A stretch of DNA of 64,000 bases from Indioceanicola sp046045995 (lineage in GTDB: Bacteria > Pseudomonadota > Alphaproteobacteria > Azospirillales > Azospirillaceae): positions 17,580 through 81,579 of the forward strand of contig JBJOKR010000001.1 of NCBI GenBank assembly GCA_046045995.1, written 5' to 3'. The notes under the pieces were generated by a model that was not told the DNA's origin, did no database searches, and saw nothing but the letters and a program-made list of their open reading frames with translations. Shown here piece by piece: positions 16,666 to 25,339 of this stretch; the first letter of the stretch is position 1; each line of letters opens with the position of its first letter. A program made the translations under genes and the position numbers.

Positions 16666-19600
16666 ATGGCGACAGCACAACACCGGGTCGGTCGGACTCT
16701 GTCGAACTGGCTGCGTACTGTGGTCGGCGCCGCAGCCATGGCCCTATTCCCGACCGTCACCGTGTTCCAGACGGCGGCTGCCGAACCACCCCTGACCCCC
16801 CAGTTGACGATCGATGCCGCCATGCATACGGCATCGATCACGCGGGTCCATGCCGGGGTCGGGGGAATCGTCGTTACCGCCTCCCACGACAAGACCGTGC
16901 GCGTCTGGGGGCTGGAGGATGGCGATCTGATCACAACCCTGCGGGTGCCGAAGGATGACGGGATCGACGGCACTTTGCAGAGTGCGGTCCTGTCGCCTGG
17001 GGGCAACATCGTCATGGCCGGGGGTGCCACCGGCATGTCATGGGACGGTACATTCTCCGCCTATCTGTTCCGACTTCCGGAAGGCACGCTGTTTTATCGC
17101 CTACGGAATCTCCCGGGCCCGGTGGGGCAACTGGGCTACAGCCGCGACGGCGGTCTGATCGCCTTGGGGCTGGGCGGCGCCTCCCCGATGCTTCTGGTGT
17201 ACGACCGCAACGCCGCTCTGAAGGCCACCGATGACAGCTATCAGGGAGCCGTCTCGTGGCTGGAATTCTCCCGCGACGGGCGGCTGGTGACAACGGCGGA
17301 GGATGGGGCGATCCGGATCTATGGGGCTGATCTGGCGCCGGGCCGTGTTGTCCGGGCGTCCGATGGCGCCATCCCCGTGGTCGCCCGCTGGTCGCCGGAT
17401 GGCCGCCAGATCGCCGTCGGCTACCGTACCGACGGCCGTATCGACATTCTGGCCGGCCAGGATGGATCGCTGATCCGATCCCTGCGGGCAGATGATCTGA
17501 GGGCCAGGGACCTGGGCGCGGTCACCTGGTCCGTCGATGGCAGGCTGGTCTTCGGCGGCGGCGACGCCCGGCGCGACGGCAGATCGGTCATCCGCATCTG
17601 GTCCGCCGCCGACGGTACTGCGCTGGACGATCTGCCAGCGGCCTCTGACACGATCCTGTCGCTGGATACGGCAGCCGATGGCCGTATCGTCTTCGGTACC
17701 GCCGATGCCGCCTGGGGGGTTGTCGGCACCGACCGGCGGATGGAACGGATCCTGACGCGACCGGGCGGCGATTTCCGGGACATGGAGGGCTTCGGGCTTC
17801 GCGCATCCACCGACGGATCAATCGTGGAACTGGCCCTTCAGGCCGGTGGTGGTAACACCGTCCGATTCGATGCACGGCGCAGGACCTTGGCCCCGATCGA
17901 TTCGCCTGACCCGACCCTGACCGCGGCCAGGGCAGATGGTCCGGGCTTTCGGCTTGAGAACTGGAAAGGCAGTACGTCACCCACATTGAATGGCACACGG
18001 ATCGGCTTCGACCAGCCACACGAGCGGGCACTCAGCGCAGCGGTGCTGCCGGGCGGCCGCCGCCTGCTGATCGGCACCGATTTCGGACTGTATCTGTTCG
18101 ATCAGACAGGACGCACCGTCGCCCGGCAGCGGACACCGACCGCAGTCCAGGCCCTGGGTGTTTCCGGTGACGGGGCCCGCGCCGTGGCCGCCATGGGCGA
18201 TGGAACCGTGACATGGTTCGAAACCACCCGGGACGATTTGGCCAAGGTCGCCACCCTGTTCATCGACACGCGCAACCTGACCTGGGTCGCATGGACCGCC
18301 GACGGTCGCTTCGCCCATGCCGCCACGGGCGGTCAGGATCTGGTCGGGTACCATGTGAACCAGGGACCCCAGGCAACGCCGCTGTGGATCGATTTTAGGC
18401 AGTTGAACCGCGTGTCCCATGTGCCGGAAGCCCCCTACCAGGCGATCAGCGCCCGGGCCACACCCGCGTCATCGGCCAAGCCGGCCGCTGCGCCGGGTCC
18501 GGGGCAAGGCCCCGCCGCCAACCGGCCGCCCGCCGGCAGCAGTACGGCAGCGGCCCTGCAGCTGCTGCCCCCGAAGATCGACCTGTTGGAGGCTTGCCCG
18601 TTGAAGGCCGGCCAGCGGGAGCCGGTGCCGGAGAGTTGCATTCCCGCCCGTCAGGCGACCCGGGCCTTCACCCGGCTGTCGGCTGGCACCGCCATGACCA
18701 AGGCGGGGGAGGCCGGTGCCGCAGCAACACCGGCGGCCGGGCCCGCACCGGCGGCAGCGGCAGCCGGAAAGGTGCAGTTCGGGACGGATGTGGAGGCGGT
18801 GCTCATCCGCTTCCAGATCGACGCCCGGGGCAGCCATATTGGGGATGTGGACGTCTTCCTGAACGGCCGCAATGTCGGACGGGAAAGCGGTACGCGGGCC
18901 TTCACCCGGGTGAATCTGGTCGGGGCAGCCGCAACGCCGCCCGCCGCGGGATCGGCACAGGTAACCACCGGCGCCCCTGCGCAGGCCCCGGCCGGACAGG
19001 CCCAGGGCAGCGGCAGCCCGAAGATCCATGAGCGACGGATCCTGTTGGATTCCGGAACAAACAGGATTGCCGTCCGTGTCTACAATGATACCGGCGTCTT
19101 CGGCACCGCGCCGGAGATCGAGGTCGAACGGGTCGCCCCGGCGGCACCGGCGTCCAAACCCGTGCTGCACCTGGTCGCCATTGGTGTCGACCAGTACCAG
19201 GGAGACGTGACGCCGCTGGGATTCGCCGTGGCGGATGCCCGTTCCGTCATCAGCCTGATCCGGGAGCGGTTCGCGGAATCCTATCTGCGGGTGGAGGTGG
19301 TCGAACTGACCGACAGGCAGGTCACCCGTGCTGCCGTTCAGCAAGCAATGGAAGCGATCGCGCTCCGGGCACAGCCCGAAGATGCTGTCGTCATCTATAT
19401 GGCAGGACATGGCGTTCTGTATGAGGAGAAGACCTATCACTACGTCACGGCAGATGTGCTGAGTTATGGGGAGATCGCCACAAAGGCGGTCAGCCAGGCG
19501 GACCTGATCGCTTGGCTGAGCCGGTTTCGCTCCCGCGATCTGCTGCTGATGCTGGATACCTGCCACGCCGGGGGGATCGGCACGATGAAGGACACCGGCA

Positions 19601-19896
19601 CCATCGCCAACGAGTCCGGCCGGTTCGTTCTGTCGGCGGCCAGCAGTCTGGAACTGGCGCTGGATAGTTATGACAATCAGAATGGAGTGTTCGCAGTCGC
19701 AGTCATGCAAGGCCTGAACGGGCTGGCGGTACCCCGGGATGTAAACACGGTCGACGCCTTGTCCCTGGCCAACTTTGTCCGGCTGCGGGTACCCAGGCTC
19801 GCAGAAGAGCGCAATCACGTCCAGGAGGCTGAATTCCGCGTTCAGGAGGGCAAGCAGCGCCAGTTCCCCCTGACCTTGGTCCGGCAGGATCCCTGA
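16666..19896 (+). CDS. Exported WD40-repeat protein with C-terminal caspase-like (C14) protease domain
   Basis: A 1076-residue protein with an N-terminal signal peptide (residues ~1-39, ending FQTAAAE). Residues ~40-600 contain WD40/beta-propeller-type repeats (TASHDKTVRVWGLEDGDLI, WSPDGRQIAVGY, TAEDGAIRIYGADL). A Pro/Ala linker and a beta-rich region (FLNGRNVGRESG) follow. The C-terminal ~250 residues are a caspase-fold domain: HLVAIGVDQYQ start, catalytic His915 in YMAGHG and Cys966 in LDTCHAGG. Both catalytic residues are intact. Propeller plus caspase fold is a known bacterial arrangement, but placement between an SH3 lipoprotein and vgrG is unusual. Its stop overlaps the vgrG start, so it is translationally coupled to the T6SS spike. 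Confidence 0.85.
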   Translation: MATAQHRVGRTLSNWLRTVVGAAAMALFPTVTVFQTAAAEPPLTPQLTIDAAMHTASITRVHAGVGGIVVTASHDKTVRVWGLEDGDLITTLRVPKDDGIDGTLQSAVLSPGGNIVMAGGATGMSWDGTFSAYLFRLPEGTLFYRLRNLPGPVGQLGYSRDGGLIALGLGGASPMLLVYDRNAALKATDDSYQGAVSWLEFSRDGRLVTTAEDGAIRIYGADLAPGRVVRASDGAIPVVARWSPDGRQIAVGYRTDGRIDILAGQDGSLIRSLRADDLRARDLGAVTWSVDGRLVFGGGDARRDGRSVIRIWSAADGTALDDLPAASDTILSLDTAADGRIVFGTADAAWGVVGTDRRMERILTRPGGDFRDMEGFGLRASTDGSIVELALQAGGGNTVRFDARRRTLAPIDSPDPTLTAARADGPGFRLENWKGSTSPTLNGTRIGFDQPHERALSAAVLPGGRRLLIGTDFGLYLFDQTGRTVARQRTPTAVQALGVSGDGARAVAAMGDGTVTWFETTRDDLAKVATLFIDTRNLTWVAWTADGRFAHAATGGQDLVGYHVNQGPQATPLWIDFRQLNRVSHVPEAPYQAISARATPASSAKPAAAPGPGQGPAANRPPAGSSTAAALQLLPPKIDLLEACPLKAGQREPVPESCIPARQATRAFTRLSAGTAMTKAGEAGAAATPAAGPAPAAAAAGKVQFGTDVEAVLIRFQIDARGSHIGDVDVFLNGRNVGRESGTRAFTRVNLVGAAATPPAAGSAQVTTGAPAQAPAGQAQGSGSPKIHERRILLDSGTNRIAVRVYNDTGVFGTAPEIEVERVAPAAPASKPVLHLVAIGVDQYQGDVTPLGFAVADARSVISLIRERFAESYLRVEVVELTDRQVTRAAVQQAMEAIALRAQPEDAVVIYMAGHGVLYEEKTYHYVTADVLSYGEIATKAVSQADLIAWLSRFRSRDLLLMLDTCHAGGIGTMKDTGTIANESGRFVLSAASSLELALDSYDNQNGVFAVAVMQGLNGLAVPRDVNTVDALSLANFVRLRVPRLAEERNHVQEAEFRVQEGKQRQFPLTLVRQDP

Positions 19897-21935
19897 TGGC
19901 CGCAGCGCTGCGCCAGGATACACGCCTTCTGCGGATGAATACGCCGCTGGGCACCGATAAGCTTGTTCCGTCGGAACTGCGGATGGAGGAAGGGCTGTCC
20001 CGACCCTTCACCGCTATAGTGCGCTGCATCGCCCGGGAGGCGATCGATACCGGCAAACTGCTGGGTCAGCCGGCGGTCGTGACGCTGACACGGGACTTGG
20101 GCGATGACCATCACTTCCACGGCTTTGTCATCAGCCTGGACCTGGAAGGGTATGATGGAACCGCCGACACCTACATCTATGAACTGGTCCTTGCCCCCTT
20201 CCTTTGGTTTCTGTCGAAAACGACCGACAGCCGTATCTTCCAGGACAGCAGCAGCCGCGAAATCATTGAAGAGATGCTGCGCGGGTACGGTTTCAGCGAT
20301 TTCGAGTTCAGGCTGAGCAGCGAGCCGCCCAAGCGTCCCTATTGTGTCCAGTACCGTGAAAGCGCCCTGGACTTCATATCCCGCCTTCTGGAGGAGGACG
20401 GGATCCTTTATTTCTTCGTGCATGAGGGGTCACGGCATCGGCTTGTCCTGATAGATGACCCCACCCACCACCCCCAATTGCCGGGCGGGACCCTGACCTA
20501 CCGCAAGAGCGGCATGGAAGCGGCGGAGGATTCGGTTGGAAGTTGGACGGAGACGGCGAACCTGACAGCGGGCCATGTCGCCCTGTCCGACTGGAACCCG
20601 GAGACCGCAAGCCAGGTGGAGGCCCATTCGCCCATCCGAGGCCACGTGCCCGCGGTGGGCGACATCGAACGGTTCGATCACCCCGGGCTGTTCGCCGATG
20701 CAGGCCTGGGCAACCGACTGGCCAAATTGGAGGCCGACAGGCAGGAAGCGACGCAACGGGTCGCCCATGCCTTGGCCAATGCACCGGGGCTTCGGGCCGG
20801 GGTGCGCTTCACCCTGGCCGGGCATGATGTGGCCCGGGCCAACATCGACTACACGGTCCTGACAGCCCATCATCAGGCGACGAACAATGTCGGCGGTGCC
20901 GGGGCCGGCTATTCCAATCGCGTCAGCCTTGTCCCCAACAAGGTTGTCTGGCGCCCCCCGCGCCGCACAGCCAAACCCATCGTTCCGGGCACACAGACGG
21001 CAACGGTGGTCGGCCCGCCGGGGGAAGAGATTCACACCGATGCCCTGGGCCGGATCAAGGTCCGTTTCCACTGGGACCGCCGCGCCCGCAATGATGCTGT
21101 TGCCTCTTGCTTCATCCGGGTGGCGCAAGCCCAGGCCGGGCTGCGCTGGGGGGCCCTTTGGCTGCCCCGGGTCGGGACGGAGGTACTGGTCGATTTCCTG
21201 GAAGGCGATCCGGATCGGCCGATCGTGACAGGAGTCGTCTACAACGGGATCAACAGACCACCGGTCGACCTTCCCGCAAAAGCAACGCTGTCGGGCTGGC
21301 GGACATCGTCCACACCAGGCGGGGGCGGCTTCAACGAATTGTCCTTCGACGACCGCAAGGGCCAGGAGCGGGTGTTCCTGCACGCCCAACGTCGGCTTGA
21401 CCTTCGGGCCGGGGGCGACGGTTTCGAAAGCATCGGCGGAAGCCGGCATCAGACGGTCGGCGGCGACCGCCTGACCCTGATCGGCAAGGATGAACATCTA
21501 CTGATCAAGGGGGACAGCCGGGTCGCGGTTGATGGGGAGGTCGGCCTGAAGGTCGGCGAGAAGCTGCAGGTACGCCTGGGGGATGACGGCCTTGTGACCT
21601 CCGGGGGAGAGGTCGTCGTGACGGCGGCCAGCGGCATCACACTGCGGGTCGGCGGAAGCGTCGTCCGGATCGATTCATCCGGTGTCGCGATCCGGGGCGG
21701 CATGGTCCGGATCAACAGCGGCGGGGGCGGCGGCAGCAGGCGGGCATCCCCCGACACCCCGAAGGAAGCCGCGGCGGCCGCCACGGGACAGGCGGGGGAC
21801 GTCCCCAAGCCCGGCCGCGCACCCATCTTGCTGAAGCTGTCCGGCAACCGCGGCAGGATCGCGCAGACGGACGCATTCCGGGAGGCCGCCGCCACGGGAG
21901 CCCCGTTTGTTCAGCCTTGCCCACCGCCGCCTTGA
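19896..21935 (+). CDS. vgrG: Type VI secretion spike protein VgrG (TssI)
   Basis: VgrG trimer forms the tip of the T6SS needle and carries effectors. The 679-residue protein has the gp27-like N-terminus (LLRMNTPLGTDKLVPSELRMEEGLSRPF), the EEDGILYFFVHE segment, the gp5 OB-fold region (GPPGEEIHTDALGRIKVRFHWDR) and a run of beta-helix repeats near VTAASGITLRVGGSVVRID. No long C-terminal enzymatic extension is present; the tail ends in APFVQPCPPPP after a short linker, the type of tail read by DUF4123 adaptors, and such an adaptor is encoded 13 bases downstream. The start codon overlaps the caspase-gene stop. Confidence 0.95.
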   Translation: MAAALRQDTRLLRMNTPLGTDKLVPSELRMEEGLSRPFTAIVRCIAREAIDTGKLLGQPAVVTLTRDLGDDHHFHGFVISLDLEGYDGTADTYIYELVLAPFLWFLSKTTDSRIFQDSSSREIIEEMLRGYGFSDFEFRLSSEPPKRPYCVQYRESALDFISRLLEEDGILYFFVHEGSRHRLVLIDDPTHHPQLPGGTLTYRKSGMEAAEDSVGSWTETANLTAGHVALSDWNPETASQVEAHSPIRGHVPAVGDIERFDHPGLFADAGLGNRLAKLEADRQEATQRVAHALANAPGLRAGVRFTLAGHDVARANIDYTVLTAHHQATNNVGGAGAGYSNRVSLVPNKVVWRPPRRTAKPIVPGTQTATVVGPPGEEIHTDALGRIKVRFHWDRRARNDAVASCFIRVAQAQAGLRWGALWLPRVGTEVLVDFLEGDPDRPIVTGVVYNGINRPPVDLPAKATLSGWRTSSTPGGGGFNELSFDDRKGQERVFLHAQRRLDLRAGGDGFESIGGSRHQTVGGDRLTLIGKDEHLLIKGDSRVAVDGEVGLKVGEKLQVRLGDDGLVTSGGEVVVTAASGITLRVGGSVVRIDSSGVAIRGGMVRINSGGGGGSRRASPDTPKEAAAAATGQAGDVPKPGRAPILLKLSGNRGRIAQTDAFREAAATGAPFVQPCPPPP

Positions 21936-21948
21936 CCCCGGGTCCGCC

Positions 21949-22590
21949 ATGCCGATACCCCTCCACCCCTCCTGTTCCCTCCCGGGTGCCCACCGGCCCG
22001 GTGATCCGCCCGGAACCGTGGCGGACCGGCTGCGCATGCTGACCGGCAGGCCGCTCTACCTTGTGATCGATGCGGCGCGGCGGGAGGATCTGCTGGATCG
22101 GCTTGCCGCGCTGGAGGAAGCCGTCCCCATCGACTGCCTGTGGAGCGGGGATTCCGCGGTCGACTATGCCGATGTCGCCCCCTATCTCCTGCCGGTCCCG
22201 GATTCGGGGGAGGTTGATGACTTCCTGGCGGCGGGATGGGGCGACAGTTGGGGCATCGCCATCGCGACATCCCTATCCCAGGACGATCTTCGCCGTCACC
22301 TGCGGCGCTATACCATGGTCCGGCTACCCGATGGGGAGACGCTGTATCTGCGTCTCTACGATCCGCGGGTCCTTCGCACCATGCTGCCGACCCTGACCCG
22401 GGAGCAGGTGGGACCGTTGTTCGCCGGAGTGGATGCGATGATCGCCGAAGGGGCGACACCGGGTCTAACCCATGTCTTCACTGCGGAGGACGGGATCCTG
22501 TCCCGGTTCGACATCGGCGGGCCGGACGGCGACAGCGCCCCCGGTACCCATCTCCTGCCGGACGGAACGGAGGGGGTGTTGTGGCCATGA
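21949..22590 (+). CDS. DUF4123-domain T6SS effector adaptor (Tap/TEC-like)
   Basis: A 213-residue protein of the DUF4123 family, chaperone-adaptors that load a cognate effector onto the C-terminus of VgrG. Recognisable features are LYLVIDAARREDLLDRL near the start, the VDYADVAPYLLPV motif, WGIAIATSLSQDDLRRHLRRY and LRLYDPRVLRTMLPTL. The ATG at 21949 is preferred over the upstream TTG at 21907, which overlaps vgrG. It lies directly after vgrG and overlaps the next gene by four bases. The likely client is the large mosaic protein at 25340-28078, judged from gene order only. Confidence 0.88.
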   Translation: MPIPLHPSCSLPGAHRPGDPPGTVADRLRMLTGRPLYLVIDAARREDLLDRLAALEEAVPIDCLWSGDSAVDYADVAPYLLPVPDSGEVDDFLAAGWGDSWGIAIATSLSQDDLRRHLRRYTMVRLPDGETLYLRLYDPRVLRTMLPTLTREQVGPLFAGVDAMIAEGATPGLTHVFTAEDGILSRFDIGGPDGDSAPGTHLLPDGTEGVLWP

Positions 22591-24794
22591 TCATTCCGTC
22601 AGCTACGGCCGACCTACCGCGGGTCAACATCAGGGTCGGCAGCGAGGGGGATGCGGTTTCCCGCGACCTTCCCTTCGTGATCACCCTGATCGGCCCGTTT
22701 TCGGGCGACCGGCGGATCACCGGGCTGGACAAACTGGTGATCCGGACCGCGGAGCCGCGCTCCCCCGGAGCCCTGTTCCGGTCCCTGCTGCCAATGGTCA
22801 CCCTTTCCATTCCCGATCCGGCTGGGGCCATCCACCAGATCGATCTGGTGATCGAGGGTCTGGACGGGTTCGAGCCTGCGGGAATCGCAACGGCGGAGAC
22901 ATTCCCTGCCCTGGCGGTCTGCACCGCGCTCCGTCTCGGCCTGATGCGTATCCTGCGACGGCGCGAGGGGGCGGCTGATACGCCTGCCCGACTGGCGGAG
23001 CAGGTGTCCGACCATATCAGTGCCATCCGGACATCCCTGGTGACCGCCCTTGCCGCCATGGACGACCTCACGGACCTGGCTGCGGCTGGGTCCCATCTGG
23101 CAACACTGCCCCCTTGGGTGGGCGATCCGGCCAGTCTGTGCGACGGGGTGTTCCGGCTGACGGCATGGCTGGATCTGGCTGTCCTGGCCCGCGCCCGTCT
23201 GGCGGCGGAGCGGCGGCAGCCAAGGCCCCCGGAAACCGCAGCCGGCAGGCTGCTGTCCCTGTCCCCGGCCACGATCGCGGAAGAGGTGCTGGTGCCCGCC
23301 CTCTGGGCCGGGCTGACCATCGGGGGGCCCCTTCCCTGGGCGGAGATGGCAAGGGAGGCCGATGGCCCGCTGTCGCTGGGCCTTCACCTGGGCAGCCTGT
23401 TCGCGGCGGCGGAAATGACGGACCTGCGGCAGATGCTGCTGGGGGAGGCAGCACCCACATCGGACCATGCCGCCTGGCTGGCGGGACGGCTGGAAGCGCG
23501 GGCGGAAGGACTGATCACCCGGGTGATCCGTGCCCCCGCCTTCATCCGGACGGAAGCCTGCTGGCGGGCGCTTGCCCACCTGATGCGCAGCGCTGCCGGC
23601 AGAGGGGTGGAATTCCGGCTGCTGGACCTGGACGAGGACCAGTTGGCGGAGGATCTGCAGGCACGCGGACATGTGGAGCGGTCCCGCCTGTACGACATCA
23701 TTTACAATGAGGGATACGGCAGCCATGGCTCCCCACCGATAGGGATGCTGGTCTGCCTGTTCGACGTTCAGACCCAGGCGAAACACGCAAATCTGCTGGG
23801 CCGCCTGTCCGTCCTGGGCGCCCGGGCCCATTGCCCCGTCATCGCCGGGGTCGCGCCGGAGGTCGTCGAGCGGGCGCTGGACCATATGCTGGTCCCGGAT
23901 GCCGTTCCGGAGCCGGCGGAGCATGAACGCTGGACCAGCCTGCGCCGCAGCCGCGGGCGGACATCCACCGATCTGGCCGCCCCCGGCATGGCGGACCAGG
24001 ATGCCCGGATGATCGCTCTGGCCGGGCCGCATCTTCTGCTGCGGGGACGGCACCGCCATCGCCCCCACAATCCCGCCCCGCTGCGATTCAAGGAGCCGGG
24101 GGCGGGGCGGATCGACGATCTGGTCTGGACCAGCGGAAGCCTTGCCGTGGCGGAGCGGGCAGCAGCTGCCCACAGGCGCTATGGCTGGCCGGTGGCGATT
24201 TCCGGCACGGGGCTGGACACGGGCATTCTTGATCTCCCGGGGATCGAGTCCTACGGAGACGAGCCGGGGTCGGCGGCCCGGAAGCTTCCCGTCCGCATCG
24301 CCGTCACCGAGGCAGGGCAGGTCGCCCTGCAGAAGCTTGGCATCGCCGCGGTCACAATGCTTACGGCCCGGCGACGGATCGCCTTACTGACGGTCCCCTC
24401 CCTGTTCGCGCCGGACGGCCTGGCGATCGGCCTTCATGGCCGCGACGATGCCTACCGGGAATACCTGGCATCCCGGCTGCCCTATGCCCTGGCATCGGCC
24501 CGGTTCTCCCATTGCCTGAAGGCGATGCTGCGGCTTCAAGTGGGGCGTGGCCGGTCCGCAGCGGACCTGACCATCATGGCGAACCAATGGCTGTCGCAGT
24601 ACATCGCCTGGCAACCGGATGCCGGCTTGGCGATCCGGGCGGAGAAGCCGCTGCGGAGGGGCAACGTTACAATCATCGATATTCCCGGCCGACCGGGCTT
24701 CTACGAAATGCGGCTGGAGCTTCAGCCGCATTTCCAGGTGGACCACATCGGCGTCGACTGTGTGCTGCCCGCTGAATTCTCCCTGACATCCTGA
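22587..24794 (+). CDS. Natural TssB-TssC fusion: T6SS contractile sheath protein
   Basis: A single 735-residue chain that appears to contain both sheath subunits. Residues ~10-125 align by eye with TssB/VipA: PRVNIRVGSEGD, then LPFVITLIGPFSGD, a short beta segment, and LDGFEPAGI (compare TssB LADFEPDQV). After a helical region, residues ~300-735 follow TssC/VipB: ACWRALAHLMRSA, SRLYDIIYNEGYGS with PPIGMLVCLFDV, ARAHCPVIAGVAPEVV, and the C-terminal PGFYEMRLELQPHFQVDHIG, which parallels the canonical TssC of this same locus. Start ATG overlaps the DUF4123 stop; the longer upstream frame is antisense to nothing but overlaps that gene and is rejected. It is followed by its own Hcp gene. A separate canonical tssB/tssC pair lies at 38.7-40.8 kb. 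Confidence 0.8.
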   Translation: MIIPSATADLPRVNIRVGSEGDAVSRDLPFVITLIGPFSGDRRITGLDKLVIRTAEPRSPGALFRSLLPMVTLSIPDPAGAIHQIDLVIEGLDGFEPAGIATAETFPALAVCTALRLGLMRILRRREGAADTPARLAEQVSDHISAIRTSLVTALAAMDDLTDLAAAGSHLATLPPWVGDPASLCDGVFRLTAWLDLAVLARARLAAERRQPRPPETAAGRLLSLSPATIAEEVLVPALWAGLTIGGPLPWAEMAREADGPLSLGLHLGSLFAAAEMTDLRQMLLGEAAPTSDHAAWLAGRLEARAEGLITRVIRAPAFIRTEACWRALAHLMRSAAGRGVEFRLLDLDEDQLAEDLQARGHVERSRLYDIIYNEGYGSHGSPPIGMLVCLFDVQTQAKHANLLGRLSVLGARAHCPVIAGVAPEVVERALDHMLVPDAVPEPAEHERWTSLRRSRGRTSTDLAAPGMADQDARMIALAGPHLLLRGRHRHRPHNPAPLRFKEPGAGRIDDLVWTSGSLAVAERAAAAHRRYGWPVAISGTGLDTGILDLPGIESYGDEPGSAARKLPVRIAVTEAGQVALQKLGIAAVTMLTARRRIALLTVPSLFAPDGLAIGLHGRDDAYREYLASRLPYALASARFSHCLKAMLRLQVGRGRSAADLTIMANQWLSQYIAWQPDAGLAIRAEKPLRRGNVTIIDIPGRPGFYEMRLELQPHFQVDHIGVDCVLPAEFSLTS

Positions 24795-24822
24795 TCAATC
24801 GGACCAACGCTGCCGAGGGGCC

Positions 24823-25332
24823 ATGTCGCATCACGCCTACATCCGGTTCGACGGGATCGAGGGCCGGACGACCGAAAAGGAACTGCCCGGATGGACCCGC
24901 TTGTGGGCCTTCCGGCATTCGATCATGCAGCCGGCGGCCGGAAGCGCCGCCGCGCGCGGGGATGCCGGACCGGGGCGCGCCGACCATGGAGATTTCATCA
25001 TCCTGAAGAATGTGGATGAGGCTTCGCCCCGCCTCTCCTTGTACTGCTGCGCCGGGGCCCGGCTGCCCAACGTGACCGTGGCCATCCACAACAGCGCAAA
25101 CTTCAGACTGAAGTACATCGAGTACAAGATGACGGATGTCACGATCCGGGCGGTGACACCCTATCTGCCGGAGGCGGGTGACAACACGGACGGCAACGGC
25201 GCCCGCGTTGTACGGGAGGAGATCGCCCTCCGCTACCGACGCATCACTTGGACATACACAATGCTGGAGGATGGGGCGGCCCGGGGCGACGTCACCTGCT
25301 ATTGGGATCTCATGCAGAACCAGGGTGGGTGA
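24823..25332 (+). CDS. hcp: Hcp-family T6SS tube protein, copy 1
   Basis: A 169-residue Hcp1-family protein whose hexameric rings stack into the inner tube of the T6SS. Signs are the N-terminal AYIRFDGIEGRTTE strand pair, FIILKNVDEASPRLSLYCCAGARLPNV, the KYIEYKMTDVTIRAVTPY segment and REEIALRYRRITWTYTM near the C-terminus. GAGGGG precedes the ATG. It lies between the TssBC fusion and the mosaic protein in one operon, so it is the natural tube partner of the fused sheath. It differs strongly from copy 2 at 43270-43776. Confidence 0.88.
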   Translation: MSHHAYIRFDGIEGRTTEKELPGWTRLWAFRHSIMQPAAGSAAARGDAGPGRADHGDFIILKNVDEASPRLSLYCCAGARLPNVTVAIHNSANFRLKYIEYKMTDVTIRAVTPYLPEAGDNTDGNGARVVREEIALRYRRITWTYTMLEDGAARGDVTCYWDLMQNQGG

Positions 25333-25339
25333 GGGACGC

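Noticed and set aside
22236..22586. 117-codon N-terminal extension of the sheath fusion
   Set aside because: It overlaps the DUF4123 gene in another frame and has shadow-like composition; the ATG at 22587 overlaps the upstream stop and begins directly before the TssB-like domain.
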